A stretch of 64,000 bases of DNA from Alphaproteobacteria bacterium (GTDB taxonomy: Bacteria > Pseudomonadota > Alphaproteobacteria > Caulobacterales > Hyphomonadaceae): contig JAGWYJ010000012.1 in the NCBI GenBank assembly GCA_018969425.1, positions 1 through 64,000 of the forward strand, written 5' to 3'. The notes below the pieces were generated by a model. That model was not told the origin of the DNA. It ran no database searches and saw only the letters and a program-made list of their open reading frames with translations. The position numbers and the translations under genes were made by a program. Of the stretch, positions 1 to 9,200 are shown in pieces (position 1 is the first letter of the stretch; each line of letters starts with the position of its first letter).

Positions 1-408
1 TCGGACGAGTTCCATGCAGCGATGAGACGCGCCTGTGAGGGTCGCACCGGTCCGGATTATGAGGCGTTCAGACGACACTGCGACGAGTACTTTTACCTTC
101 CGCACCGGAATGAGCCGCGTGGGATCGGGGGCATATTCTACGACCGCTACAACTCCGGCGACTGGGAGGAGGATTTCGGCTTCACTCGCGACGTGGGTCT
201 CTCCTTTCTGGAAACCTACCCCCGCATAGTCAGGAGGCGTATGGAGGAGGCCTGGACGCCGGAAGAGCGCGACGAGCAGCTTATCCGCCGTGGACGGTAT
301 GTGGAATTCAACCTGCTGTACGACAGGGGAACGACGTTCGGCCTCAAGACGGGAGGGAACGTCGCAAGCATTCTCTCATCCATGCCGCCGCTGGTGAAAT
401 GGCCCTGA
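1..408 (+). CDS. hemF: Coproporphyrinogen III oxidase, aerobic (3' part)
   Basis: HemF converts coproporphyrinogen III to protoporphyrinogen IX by oxygen-dependent double decarboxylation in cytosolic haem synthesis. The reading frame is open from base 1, so the start lies outside the window and about 135 codons remain. Visible family landmarks are FHAAM at the window edge, [13 protein letters not shown], the RRGRYVEFN block and [13 protein letters not shown]. The protein ends at PPLVKWP, shorter than the E. coli enzyme, which carries about 25 more residues; I recall this short end as usual for alphaproteobacterial HemF, so I do not call it truncated. The next gene begins 131 bases on, same strand. 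Confidence 0.95.
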   Translation, partial: SDEFHAAMRRACEGRTGPDYEAFRRHCDEYFYLPHRNEPRGIGGIFYDRYNSGDWEEDFGFTRDVGLSFLETYPRIVRRRMEEAWTPEERDEQLIRRGRYVEFNLLYDRGTTFGLKTGGNVASILSSMPPLVKWP

Positions 409-539
409 TCGTCGGCGGCCCGCCTGCATCCGTCTTTCACCCTTGCGGCACGTCAATTGCATTGAGCCAGGCTGACGGATAGTCGGCAGCGCCGTCGGAT
501 CGAGTCAAGCGATCGTGGTCTGGTTGAGGCAGTCGGATT

Positions 540-1745
540 ATGGCTCAGATCGGCGCTCGTGAATGGCTGGCGGTCCTAGGCGTCATAACAAGGCGTCGCC
601 TCACCCGTTTCGGAGACATTCCGGGAGAGCTGGACCGTTTCGAGGCTAAGCTCTGCGACCGCTTCGGCGTTCCCCACGCGCTTACGGTTAACAGCGGCAC
701 CAGCGCTCTGATTTGCGCGCTGGCGGCAGCCGGGATAGGACCCGGCGACGAAGTGATCGTGCCGGCCTATACGTGGATGTCGACCGCCGCAGCGCCCATT
801 CATCTGGGCGCAGTTCCGATTTTCGCAGAGATCAACGACACCCTGACAATCGATCCGGATGACGTCGAGCGGAAAATTACGCCCTGGACGCGAGCAATCG
901 TGCCGGTGCACATGATCAACACGCCATGCGACATGGAGGCGATCCTACGGATCGCCCGTCGTCATCGTCTTCTTGTCATTGAGGATGCCTGCCAGGCCGT
1001 CGGAGTGAGGTATCGTGACCGTCGATGCGGTAGCATGGGCGATCTCGGCGCTTTCAGCTTCAACCAGTTCAAGAACATCACCTCAGGCGAAGGAGGAGCC
1101 GTCCTCGCGACAACGCCGCGCCTGTTCGAGAGAGCCCGAAACTATCACGACGTCGGCGCCTTCATCCGGGGTCACCAGCCGCTGACGGACGAGCCCGCAT
1201 TTGTCGGGCAGAACTACAGGGTCAGCGAGATGGTCGGCGCCATCCTGAACGTCCAGCTTGAAGGGCTGGAAAAATCCATGGCCCGTCTCGCTCACCGGCG
1301 CCGGCTTGCCGCCGCATGCCTGGAAGGCGTCCCGGGACTGACGATCGCTCCACACAACGATCCTGCGCAGGCTGTGTCTCTTTGCGTTCAGACCGACAGC
1401 AGCCGCGTACGACAAGCCCTGGAGGAAACCCCCGGGGTCTATCCCCTCAGCGACAACTCAAAACACATCTACGCCAACTGGACGCCCATCCTCGATCGCG
1501 TGACCGTTCATCCCGATCTCAATCCCTGGGCCCGCGCCCATCGTGAGATCGTCTACTCTGCTGACATGTGTCCCCGGACACTCTCTATTCTGAACCGCAC
1601 CTACCGCATCGACCTGACAGGCCGGCTGCCGAGCCTGCTGCTGGAGCGAAGACTGAAACGGCTTGCTTCCACCCTCAGCGAGCATGGAGCGAGCTCCGCG
1701 AAGGAACGCTGGGCGACCGCAGCGCAGGCCCGCCGGATGTCCTGA
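540..1745 (+). CDS. DegT/DnrJ/EryC1/StrS-family PLP aminotransferase
   Basis: A 401-residue fold-type I aminotransferase of the sugar aminotransferase family, which transfers an amino group to keto-sugars or keto-cyclitols for surface glycans or secondary metabolites. The substrate-binding NSGTSAL segment lies near residue 50, the aspartate of VIEDACQAVG near residue 150, and the PLP lysine in FNQFKNITSGEGG at K178. The start is ATG with a weak GAGG about 10 bases upstream. No other sugar-biosynthesis gene is adjacent, so the substrate is unknown. The stop lies only 3 bases from the convergent cca stop. Confidence 0.85.
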   Translation: MAQIGAREWLAVLGVITRRRLTRFGDIPGELDRFEAKLCDRFGVPHALTVNSGTSALICALAAAGIGPGDEVIVPAYTWMSTAAAPIHLGAVPIFAEINDTLTIDPDDVERKITPWTRAIVPVHMINTPCDMEAILRIARRHRLLVIEDACQAVGVRYRDRRCGSMGDLGAFSFNQFKNITSGEGGAVLATTPRLFERARNYHDVGAFIRGHQPLTDEPAFVGQNYRVSEMVGAILNVQLEGLEKSMARLAHRRRLAAACLEGVPGLTIAPHNDPAQAVSLCVQTDSSRVRQALEETPGVYPLSDNSKHIYANWTPILDRVTVHPDLNPWARAHREIVYSADMCPRTLSILNRTYRIDLTGRLPSLLLERRLKRLASTLSEHGASSAKERWATAAQARRMS

Positions 1746-1754
1746 CAATCAGGA
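1740..1754. terminator. Short palindrome spanning two convergent stop codons
   Basis: TCCTGA-CAA-TCAGGA forms a 6-bp stem with a 3-base loop and contains the TGA of the aminotransferase and the TGA of cca on the other strand. There is no T-tract. It could slow both transcription units, but such a short stem may be incidental. Confidence 0.25.
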
Positions 1755-2969
1755 AGAGACGTCCGGACACAGGGATAGCAACGCCGTTCGTGAGAGATCG
1801 AACCCGCTCGCAATCCACGATTCCTCCAGGCGCCTGAGCGTCTCGCCCAACGCACGGCCCGGTCGAAACCCCAGGCCAAGAAGATCCTCCCCCGTAACCG
1901 GGAAGACAGGACGCCGCCATGTTGCGGCCCTCGAGAACCGCTCTTCCAGGTCCACGACCCCGGCTCCGCGGGACGTCAGAACGGCGAGCCGATCTGAGAA
2001 TGTCTCGGCGCCAAGGCGATAAAGCGCCTCCGCATCAGCGTCCGGATCGGACGGTCGGACCTCCGGGCCGGCGACCAATGCCGCCCCCAGACGTGTCCGT
2101 TCGCGCACAGATAGACGCAGGCGGGCGCTGAAAGCCCTGCCTGCATCCCCGGAAGGCTCCATCAGCACGGCAAGGCGACGCAGCGGATCAGGAGACAGAC
2201 CCATCTGACCTTCAGCGACGATCCATGAGGCGAGGCGCTGAACGGAATGAATCTCGGGGAAAACCAGCCCGGTCGTCCCGCTCATCTCCATAGCCGCAAG
2301 AGCGTCGAGACAGGTGGGAGCAGACAGCAGCTTGCGTGTCTCCATCCAGATCCGTTCCGCCGAGATCCGCAGGAGCCCGTCCCTGAGGCGGCCGCAGGCC
2401 CGAAGCCCCGCCTCATCAGGCGACCCATGACCATACCAGGCGTGGAACCGGAAAAATCTCAGAATGCGCAGATAGTCTTCCCGAATCCGATCCTCAGGCT
2501 CTCCGACAAAGACGATACGCCGGTCCCGGATATCCTCGAGGCCTCCGCCCGTCGGGTCGAAGACGGTTCCGTCCGGATCGGCATAAAGCGCGTTGATCCG
2601 AAAATCGCGGCGATACGCATCTTCATTCCAGTCGTCCGTAAAGGCGACCGTCGCCCGTCGTCCGTCGGTTTCAACGTCGCGTCTCAGAGTCGTGACCTCG
2701 AAGGGCCGATGATCTGCGACCAGGGTTAAGGTCCCGTGCTCCAGGCCCGTTTCATGGACAGCCAGTCCGGCAGAGTGGGCGGCGTCCGTAACCTCCGCCG
2801 GCCGCAACTGCGTTGCGATATCGATGTCGGAAATGGGAAGCCCGAGGAGGGCGTTGCGAACGCAGCCGCCTACAAATCTGACGCCTCCCGGACGACGCGT
2901 TTCAAGCGCCTCGACCACACGTCGGACGGCCGGGTCGCGAAGCCACGTCTCGGACGCGATCGACGTCAT
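1749..2969 (-). CDS. cca: CCA tRNA nucleotidyltransferase / poly(A) polymerase family
   Basis: Adds or repairs the CCA end of tRNAs in the cytosol. The 406-residue protein has the class II nucleotidyltransferase head with RFVGGCVRN, then the two catalytic aspartates in the DIDIAT motif at about residues 50-55. The RRDFRINAL motif follows at about residue 125, and a helical tRNA-binding tail completes it. The ATG overlaps the stop of the upstream DUF6111 gene by 4 bases (ATGA), so translation is probably coupled. It is last in a minus-strand operon DUF1285 - Nudix - DUF6111 - cca, a gene order typical of alphaproteobacteria. Confidence 0.93.
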   Translation of the reverse strand: MTSIASETWLRDPAVRRVVEALETRRPGGVRFVGGCVRNALLGLPISDIDIATQLRPAEVTDAAHSAGLAVHETGLEHGTLTLVADHRPFEVTTLRRDVETDGRRATVAFTDDWNEDAYRRDFRINALYADPDGTVFDPTGGGLEDIRDRRIVFVGEPEDRIREDYLRILRFFRFHAWYGHGSPDEAGLRACGRLRDGLLRISAERIWMETRKLLSAPTCLDALAAMEMSGTTGLVFPEIHSVQRLASWIVAEGQMGLSPDPLRRLAVLMEPSGDAGRAFSARLRLSVRERTRLGAALVAGPEVRPSDPDADAEALYRLGAETFSDRLAVLTSRGAGVVDLEERFSRAATWRRPVFPVTGEDLLGLGFRPGRALGETLRRLEESWIASGFDLSRTALLSLCPDVSS

Positions 2970-3304
2970 GGATCAGGCGTCTGGTTCCGCGGCGCGACCG
3001 GAGGCGGCGCGGGAGGCGTCGGAGCGCGCGCAGGCGGTCGGGCGAGCGCGCAGTCCACCCTCTGCGCCGGGATCGTCACGCCGTTTTCATATCGCTGCGC
3101 CTGATAGCACAGCCCCTTGTCTGATGGCTGGAGCAGAGGCGTCAGAATCAGGGCCGCAACGGCCAGACCGAAACCGATAGCGACCAGTCGCTTCACGGGC
3201 CACCGATCCGCAATCCGAAGGTTCGGAGATATCGCCCGAAACAGAAGGAACGCCCCAAAAGGCAATAAAAATAGGACGATTTCCAGCAGTATGCGCTGCA
3301 CCAT
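2966..3304 (-). CDS. DUF6111-type small membrane protein
   Basis: A 112-residue protein of unknown function. Residues 3-25 and about 39-60 form two hydrophobic helices, followed by a proline-rich tail (about residues 90-112) containing PPARAPTPPAPPP. The position between a Nudix hydrolase and cca is the usual place of DUF6111 proteins in alphaproteobacteria, and that, with the topology, is why I name the family. It starts 3 bases after the upstream stop and overlaps cca by 4 bases. Function cannot be read from the sequence. Confidence 0.7.
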   Translation of the reverse strand: MVQRILLEIVLFLLPFGAFLLFRAISPNLRIADRWPVKRLVAIGFGLAVAALILTPLLQPSDKGLCYQAQRYENGVTIPAQRVDCALARPPARAPTPPAPPPVAPRNQTPDP

Positions 3305-3307
3305 ACC

Positions 3308-3943
3308 TCAACCGCTCCCCGCTTCGCCGTACAGACGATCATACACCGAGCGGATCATACCTGCAGTCGCTCCCCAGATATACCGACCGTTATGAGGCAT
3401 GGCGTAATAGGCTCTGGCGACCCCGTTATAGGTTCGCTCGTGCCGCTGATGATTGGACGGCGTCATCAGGAAGGATAGCGGGGTTTCGAAGACATCCGCC
3501 ACCTCCGAAGGGTCGATGCGCGGTTCGAACGGCCTCAGACGGGCCAGAAAAACGGACACCAAGAACCCGGACGAGGTCAGGTAAGGATCGACCTGACCCA
3601 GGACCTCGACGTCCGACGACAGTCCGACCTCCTCCCTGGCCTCCCGGAGAGCCGCCTGAAGCGGAGAGGCGTCGTCAGGATCGATCCGTCCGCCGGGAAA
3701 CGCGACCTGTCCGGCGTGACGGGTCATCGTCTCAGGTCGCAGGGTGAGCAGAACGCCGTAATCGTCGCCCCGATCGACAAGGCCCATCAGAACAGCGGCG
3801 GGACGATAAGGAGCTGCTGGAGGCAGCCAGGGCGCCGGCGACAGATCAAAGTCCGACCGCAGAGGCCGTTCGAGACGCATGTGAGCCGGCTCAAGGCGTC
3901 CCTGAACGCGTCGGTCGAAATCCTCCCGGGTCGAATAGGTCAT
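3308..3943 (-). CDS. Nudix hydrolase, CoA pyrophosphatase (NudL-like)
   Basis: A 211-residue Nudix protein of the NudL/UPF0035 type, which hydrolyses coenzyme A or acyl-CoA to 3',5'-ADP and phosphopantetheines. The subfamily signature LLTLRPETMTRHAGQVAFPGG is present at about residues 65-85 (written here as its key positions LLT, R, H, GQ, FPGG). It runs into a Nudix box ending REAREEVGL, which supplies the metal-binding glutamates. It sits in the DUF1285 - nudL - DUF6111 - cca operon, 9 bases after the DUF1285 stop. Role in CoA housekeeping is family knowledge; the substrate is not shown by sequence. Confidence 0.85.
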   Translation of the reverse strand: MTYSTREDFDRRVQGRLEPAHMRLERPLRSDFDLSPAPWLPPAAPYRPAAVLMGLVDRGDDYGVLLTLRPETMTRHAGQVAFPGGRIDPDDASPLQAALREAREEVGLSSDVEVLGQVDPYLTSSGFLVSVFLARLRPFEPRIDPSEVADVFETPLSFLMTPSNHQRHERTYNGVARAYYAMPHNGRYIWGATAGMIRSVYDRLYGEAGSG

Positions 3944-3952
3944 GATCGCGCC

Positions 3953-4540
3953 CTACTCCGACGGTCCGAGCGAGAAGGTCCGACCGCAGGAGCGAATGAC
4001 GAGATCCCGCCCCTCGCCATCAGGCTCAGACCACGACACCAGATCATAATAAGGAGGTCTCGCCAGGCGCGCCTCAAGGCCGCCGCGGATACGGACATAG
4101 GTCGACGGCTCCCCTGTCGCAGGATCGTGAAGAACCCGCAGGGGGTGCTCATCGTCCACGACCACCACGTCTCCCACATTGGTCGTCACCACGATCGCCG
4201 GTCCGTTTTCGTTCATCGAGCGATCGGCGCGGACACCCACAAAGGGCGCGTCCTCGACCCGAATCACCACTTTTTCGTGAGGAGTGACAAGATAGTAGCC
4301 GTCCTCATCCCGGCGCAGTATGGACGAGAACAGACGAACAAGAGCCTCCCGACTGAAACGCACGCCATCCTGCCACCAGGAGCCGTCCCGGCGGATTTCA
4401 AGGCCGATATCGCCGCAACAGGCCGGGTTCCATAAATGCACGGGAGGTGGGGATCGGGGCTTTCCCAAACCCGCTTCCGCCTGCAAGGTGGCGATCAGGT
4501 CCGACAGCGTATCGGCTTTCGGGGCGTCAGGATTCGACAT
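3953..4540 (-). CDS. DUF1285 domain protein
   Basis: A conserved alphaproteobacterial protein of 195 residues whose core (about 45-190) holds the DUF1285 features: WWQDGVRFSREALVRLF, then DGYYLVTPHEKVVIRVED and a VDDEHPLRVL strand. Function is unknown. I chose the ATG at 4540 because GGAG lies 6 bases upstream; an earlier ATG at 4573 has no ribosome-binding site and would leave only 15 bases to the divergent moxR start. First gene of the minus-strand operon ending in cca. The same frame stays open far upstream across moxR, which I take as a GC-rich shadow. Confidence 0.8.
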   Translation of the reverse strand: MSNPDAPKADTLSDLIATLQAEAGLGKPRSPPPVHLWNPACCGDIGLEIRRDGSWWQDGVRFSREALVRLFSSILRRDEDGYYLVTPHEKVVIRVEDAPFVGVRADRSMNENGPAIVVTTNVGDVVVVDDEHPLRVLHDPATGEPSTYVRIRGGLEARLARPPYYDLVSWSEPDGEGRDLVIRSCGRTFSLGPSE

Positions 4541-4588
4541 AGGCGGCTCCGATGGCGGGCTGTCTTCAGACATAGGTAAAGCGACAGA

Positions 4589-5587
4589 ATGAGTGAAGCC
4601 GCAAACGCCGCCCCGGGGGACATTGTCGCGGATGCCGACGCCGCAGTCCGCAGCCTTGCCGAAGTCAGGGCGGAAATCGGAAAGCTGGTGTTCGGCCAGG
4701 ACCGTGTCGTCGAACTCACCCTCGCATCCATTCTGGCAGGCGGCCACTGCCTTCTCATCGGCGCGCCAGGGCTGGCGAAGACGCGTCTCGTGGAAACCAC
4801 TGCCCGCGCCCTCGGTCTCGACTGGGGCCGGGTTCAGTTCACTCCGGATCTGATGCCGGGAGACATTCTCGGCTCGGAGATCCTGGAGGAAACGCCCAGC
4901 GGCCGGGCCTTCCGCTTCGTGAAGGGTCCCATCTTCACGCGACTGCTCATGGCCGATGAGATCAACCGCGCATCCCCGCGAACCCAGTCTGCGCTGCTTC
5001 AGGCGATGCAGGAGCGGCATGTGACGATAGCAGGCGCCCGCCACGACCTCCCGGCGCCCTTTCACGTCCTGGCGACGCAGAACCCAATCGAGCAGGAGGG
5101 GACCTACCCCCTTCCGGAAGCTCAGCTGGACCGATTTCTGCTGAAGATCGACGTCGACTACCCGGATCTGGAGACAGAGAGACGCATCCTGGTCGAAACC
5201 ACCGGCCTGAGCGATGCGACGGTGCGGCCCGTTCTGGACGCCGCAAGGCTGACGGCGCTGCAAACTCTCGTTCGGCGAATGCCCGTTCCTGAAACTGTTC
5301 TCGAGGCGATTATTCGCCTTGTCAGGTCAGCGCGTCCGGAACAGAGCGATCACCCGGAAGTGCGAAAGCGCGTGGAATGGGGTCCAAGTCCGCGAGCCGG
5401 TCAGGCGCTTATGCTTGCAGCCCGGGCCCGGGCTCTCCTGCGAGGCCGCCTTGCCCCGTCCCTTGACGACGTCGAGGCGTTGGCCGAGCCGGCCCTCGGT
5501 CACCGAATGGCTCTCGCCTATGACCCGACCGGTCAGGGCGGATCCCTGTCCGGCCTGATCGCCGATCTCGCCTCCCGGGCCGCCTGA
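4589..5587 (+). CDS. MoxR-family AAA+ ATPase
   Basis: A 332-residue MoxR ATPase, a chaperone-like cytosolic motor thought to act on VWA-domain partners, often for envelope integrity or metalloenzyme maturation. Walker A GAPGLAKT is at residues 58-65 and Walker B LLMADEINR at about 119-127. They are followed by the sensor-type LATQNPIEQEGTYPLPEAQ block and a C-terminal lid. It heads a plus-strand cluster with a DUF58 protein and two large BatA/VWA-like membrane proteins, the classical partners. The start is ATG with a weak AGG upstream, and it is divergent from DUF1285 across a 48-base gap. Confidence 0.93.
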   Translation: MSEAANAAPGDIVADADAAVRSLAEVRAEIGKLVFGQDRVVELTLASILAGGHCLLIGAPGLAKTRLVETTARALGLDWGRVQFTPDLMPGDILGSEILEETPSGRAFRFVKGPIFTRLLMADEINRASPRTQSALLQAMQERHVTIAGARHDLPAPFHVLATQNPIEQEGTYPLPEAQLDRFLLKIDVDYPDLETERRILVETTGLSDATVRPVLDAARLTALQTLVRRMPVPETVLEAIIRLVRSARPEQSDHPEVRKRVEWGPSPRAGQALMLAARARALLRGRLAPSLDDVEALAEPALGHRMALAYDPTGQGGSLSGLIADLASRAA

Positions 5588-5598
5588 AGGCATTTTCG

Positions 5599-6474
5599 TT
5601 GACCCAGGCGCCCCTGCATCAGCTCAGAGCCGAAGCCGCCGGTCTCGCCAGCCAGCTCGGATCGCTGTCGACCCACGCCCGCGCCGCGAGTGCGGCCCAG
5701 GTCGGATCGGCGGGACGACGACGCTCCGGCATGGGGGAGAACTTCTGGCAGTACCGGCGCTTCGTTCCGGAAGACGGCGCACAACGCGTCGACTGGCGGC
5801 GATCCGCCCGCGAGGAGCACCTGTTCGTGCGGGAGACCGAGCTCGAGACTGCACGCACCTTTCTGTTCTGGGTCGACCCGTCTCCCGGTTTCGCGTGGAC
5901 AGGCGAAGACGGACAGGTGACAAAGGCCGATCGCGCACTCGTGCTGTCGATGGCGCTCGCCGGCAGCCTGTCGCGGGCCGGTGAGCGGTGCGGAGCGCTC
6001 GGCGGGGCGCGCTCGCCGGTCTCCGGAGCGCGAGCGGCGCAGAGGGTCGGAGAAGACCTGCGCGCTCTTGACCCAAAAGCGCCGTTTCCCCGGCCTCCCC
6101 GGGAGGCTGCGGCAGCCGTCGTCGCCAGCGACTTCTACAGCTCACTCGACGACTGGCGACGCCGCCTGACGCCAATCGCTGCGCGATGCCGGGACGGAAC
6201 TCTCCTGCAGGTCTGCGATCCGGTGGAGGTCAGCTACCCTTTCGAGGGCCGCACGCGGTTTTTCAGACCGGGAGATGAGCAGGGCCGCCTCGTCGGAAAG
6301 GCCGAGGCCCTCCGGGAAGCCTATCTCGAACGCTTTGAACGCCGTCACAGCGATCTCGTGCAGCTGGCGACCGAACTGGGTTGGCGTTTCATCCGCCACG
6401 TTACGAACGTCGAAGCGCGGACGGCGCTCGGCGATCTCGCCCGCGGCTTCGAAATGCAGGGATCGCGGACATGA
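5599..6474 (+). CDS. DUF58 domain protein
   Basis: A 291-residue DUF58 protein, a VWA-like cytosolic partner of MoxR ATPases. The family signature is seen at about residues 33-75: GRRRSGMGENFWQYRRF followed by DGAQRVDWRRSAREEHLFVRE. The start is TTG at 5599; GAAGG lies 8 bases upstream and no better ATG exists in frame. It begins 11 bases after the moxR stop and overlaps the next gene by 4 bases (ATGA), so the four genes are very probably one operon. It has no transmembrane segment. Confidence 0.9.
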   Translation: MTQAPLHQLRAEAAGLASQLGSLSTHARAASAAQVGSAGRRRSGMGENFWQYRRFVPEDGAQRVDWRRSAREEHLFVRETELETARTFLFWVDPSPGFAWTGEDGQVTKADRALVLSMALAGSLSRAGERCGALGGARSPVSGARAAQRVGEDLRALDPKAPFPRPPREAAAAVVASDFYSSLDDWRRRLTPIAARCRDGTLLQVCDPVEVSYPFEGRTRFFRPGDEQGRLVGKAEALREAYLERFERRHSDLVQLATELGWRFIRHVTNVEARTALGDLARGFEMQGSRT

Positions 6475-9200
6475 CCCTCGGGCCCATCCTCTTTCTGCAA
6501 CCCCTCGCTCTGCTCGGCCTGCTGGCTCTGCCTCTTCTCTGGCTGCTTTTGAGGGCCACGCCGCCCGAGCCGAAACGCTCAGCCCTGCCCTCCCTGGCCC
6601 TCATGGAGGGACTGAGGGCGACGGAAGAGACGCCTGCACGCACGCCCTGGTGGCTTCTGCTGCTCCGACTTCTCGCCCTGCTTCTGGTCATTGTCGGGTT
6701 CGCCAAGCCAACACTGGCCCCCAAGCAGACAGGGGATCAGGCGGGCGGCGCCCTCATTGTGGTCGACGACGGCTGGACGAGCGCGGAACGCTGGCGCGAT
6801 GTCGTGCGCGCAGCCTCGGCGGCCGTTGACGAGATGGCCGCCACGGAAACCTCCATCCATCTGCTTTTCACAGCTCCGCGAGATCTTCCGCCCGACCCGT
6901 CAGAGGCCATCGATTTTGAGAGCGCCCGACAGGCCCTGCGAAGCGCAAGACCCGCGCCTTGGACGCCGGACCGCTCAGACGCCGCAGAGCGCCTGAAGGC
7001 GAGCGGTCTGAAACCTGGACGCGTGATCTGGGTGACGGATGGGTTCGACCACGGAGACGCCGACGCTTTCGCCCGGACGCTTTCAGCTCTTGCGCAGACA
7101 GAGGTCCGCGTGACCCGTCCAAAGGGGGCTTTCGTCATCGCCTCCGCCCGAAGTTCAGCCGAAGGCGCCCGCGTCGAGGTCAAGCGATCTCTCGCCACCT
7201 CCGGCGACACCTTCGACATCATCGCGGAAACCGAAGAAGGCGCATCTCTGGGATCAGCACGAGGAAGCTTCGAAGGGGGCTCCCTGACAGCTGACGCGTT
7301 GTTTTCCATTCCTCCCGCCGCGCTTAACCGCGTCGCGCGATTCCGGATCGCCGGCTCTCCTTCGGCGGGAGGAGTATGGCTGTGGGATGACGCCGCACGG
7401 CGGCCCCATGTCGGCATCGCCGATGCGCGCGATGAGGCCCAGCCTCTTCTGTCCGAGCACTACTATGTAAGGAAGGCGCTCCAGCCCTATTCGGACATCA
7501 CGGAGCGCTCTCTTGCCGATCTGCTGAAGAGCCCGGTGGATGCGATCATCATCGGCGACAGAGGCGCGTTCAGCGAGGAGGAACTCGCGCTTGTCACCGC
7601 CTGGATTGAAAAAGGCGGCGCCTTCATCCGTTTCGCTGGTCCTCGGCTCGCAGCCCAGCCCGGCGCCCTGACGCCGACCCCTCTCAGACCGGCCTCCCGC
7701 GCTCTGGGAGGAGCTCTGGCCTGGGAGACGCCGCAGAAGATCGCCCCGTATCCTGCAGGCTCTCCCTTCACTGGCCTCCTTCCTCCTTCGGACGTGGTCG
7801 TCCGTCAGCAGGTGCTGGCCCAACCTTCCTCAGAGTTGCCGGGCTTCACATGGGCGACGCTCGTGGATGGAACGCCGCTGGTGACAGCCCAACGCATCGG
7901 CCAGGGCGAACTGATCCTCTTCCACGTGACGGCGGACCCCGACTGGTCCGATCTCCCTTACTCAGGGGCCTTCGTTGAGATGCTCCGGCGATCCGTCATC
8001 TCCGGCGGGCAGGACCGGCGCGGAGCCGGCGACCTGACCGGCGCGCTGACGCCCCTGCGCGTTCTCGACGGCTTCGGTCTTCTGACGCCCCCCCCATCGA
8101 GCGCTAAACCTCTGACGGCAGAGACCCTCGCCTCGGCGCTTCCAGGTCTTCAGACCCCGCCTGGTCTTTACTCGGGGCCCGCTGGAGAGCGAGCGCTGAA
8201 CGCGGGTCTGGTGACGCCGGCCGCATTTACGAACTGGCCGCCCGCTGTGACCGTAACGGAACAATCCATAGTTCTCGAGAGACGAGGCCTCGGCGGATGG
8301 ATGATCGCGCTCGCTCTCGCAATATTCGCTGCCGATCTGCTGATTGCGCTTTCATTTGCCGGGAAATTCGCAAGGGGAGCGATTGCGACAGCCATCCTCC
8401 TCATATCGGTCGGCCTCAGCTCGCCTGAAGCTGATGCGCAGGGGACAAAAACCTCCGACACGCTCGCGCGCGAGGCCGCCAGCAAGCTTCGACTGGCCTA
8501 TGTGCGCACGGGCGACAGTCGACTGGATCAGATTACCAGCGCCGGACTTTTCGGGCTGAGTTACCAGCTGGGAGAACGAACGTCCGTCGAACCCGACATG
8601 CCGCACGGCATAGATCTGACGCGAGACGCGCTGGAATTCTATCCGATGATCTACTACGCCGTCCCCCGGGACGCTAAGCCGCTTCCTCCGGCGGCCGTCG
8701 CCCGGGTGAACGCCTATCTCCGGAACGGAGGCGCCTTTGTCGTCGATACGCGCGACGCATCGCCGGGCCGAGACGTCTCAGCGGATCTCGAAACCCTGCT
8801 GAAAGGGATCGACGCGCCGCCATTGCAGCCGGCGCCGGCGACCCACGTGATCACAAAAAGCTACTATCTGATCAAAAGCTTCCCAGGTCGTCTTAACGGC
8901 CGGCTCTGGATTGAAGCTTCATCCGTCGACCGGAACACACGACGTGGAGACGGCGTGTCCGGCCTCTTCATCGGCGGATCAGACTGGGCAGGGGCCTGGG
9001 CCATCGATCCGAACGGAAAACCGCTCCTGACGATGGAGGGCGGAGAAGGCGCACGGGAGATGGCGTACCGCTTCGGCATCAATCTGGTGATGTACATCCT
9101 CACCGGAAACTACAAGGAAGATCAGGTGCATGTGCCGGATCTCCTGGAGCGATTGGGCAAACAGCCCGAGCGTCCGAACCCGCGACCAAGGCCGGAGTGA
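6471..9200 (+). CDS. BatA-type N-terminus / DUF4159 membrane protein
   Basis: A 909-residue inner-membrane protein. Residues 1-80 are the BatA (aerotolerance) N-terminal module with two hydrophobic helices, one near 8-28 and one near 57-77. A long extracytoplasmic part follows, with VWA- and glutamine-amidotransferase-like stretches (for example residues 340-450). A transmembrane segment lies near 604-650, and a C-terminal DUF4159 domain at about 670-895 begins with KLRLAYVRTGD. I set the start at the ATG overlapping the DUF58 stop; the frame is open upstream but lies inside DUF58. Presumed partner of MoxR in envelope maintenance. Confidence 0.88.
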   Translation: MTLGPILFLQPLALLGLLALPLLWLLLRATPPEPKRSALPSLALMEGLRATEETPARTPWWLLLLRLLALLLVIVGFAKPTLAPKQTGDQAGGALIVVDDGWTSAERWRDVVRAASAAVDEMAATETSIHLLFTAPRDLPPDPSEAIDFESARQALRSARPAPWTPDRSDAAERLKASGLKPGRVIWVTDGFDHGDADAFARTLSALAQTEVRVTRPKGAFVIASARSSAEGARVEVKRSLATSGDTFDIIAETEEGASLGSARGSFEGGSLTADALFSIPPAALNRVARFRIAGSPSAGGVWLWDDAARRPHVGIADARDEAQPLLSEHYYVRKALQPYSDITERSLADLLKSPVDAIIIGDRGAFSEEELALVTAWIEKGGAFIRFAGPRLAAQPGALTPTPLRPASRALGGALAWETPQKIAPYPAGSPFTGLLPPSDVVVRQQVLAQPSSELPGFTWATLVDGTPLVTAQRIGQGELILFHVTADPDWSDLPYSGAFVEMLRRSVISGGQDRRGAGDLTGALTPLRVLDGFGLLTPPPSSAKPLTAETLASALPGLQTPPGLYSGPAGERALNAGLVTPAAFTNWPPAVTVTEQSIVLERRGLGGWMIALALAIFAADLLIALSFAGKFARGAIATAILLISVGLSSPEADAQGTKTSDTLAREAASKLRLAYVRTGDSRLDQITSAGLFGLSYQLGERTSVEPDMPHGIDLTRDALEFYPMIYYAVPRDAKPLPPAAVARVNAYLRNGGAFVVDTRDASPGRDVSADLETLLKGIDAPPLQPAPATHVITKSYYLIKSFPGRLNGRLWIEASSVDRNTRRGDGVSGLFIGGSDWAGAWAIDPNGKPLLTMEGGEGAREMAYRFGINLVMYILTGNYKEDQVHVPDLLERLGKQPERPNPRPRPE

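Noticed and set aside
1-408. HemF appears to end early, about 25 residues short of the E. coli enzyme
   Set aside because: The ending PPLVKWP is, to my knowledge, the normal alphaproteobacterial end, and no other frame continues the E. coli-type tail.
3953-5263. A 436-codon minus-strand open frame covering DUF1285 and most of moxR antisense
   Set aside because: Only the part to 4540 matches DUF1285 and has a ribosome-binding site; the rest is opposite the clear MoxR coding frame.
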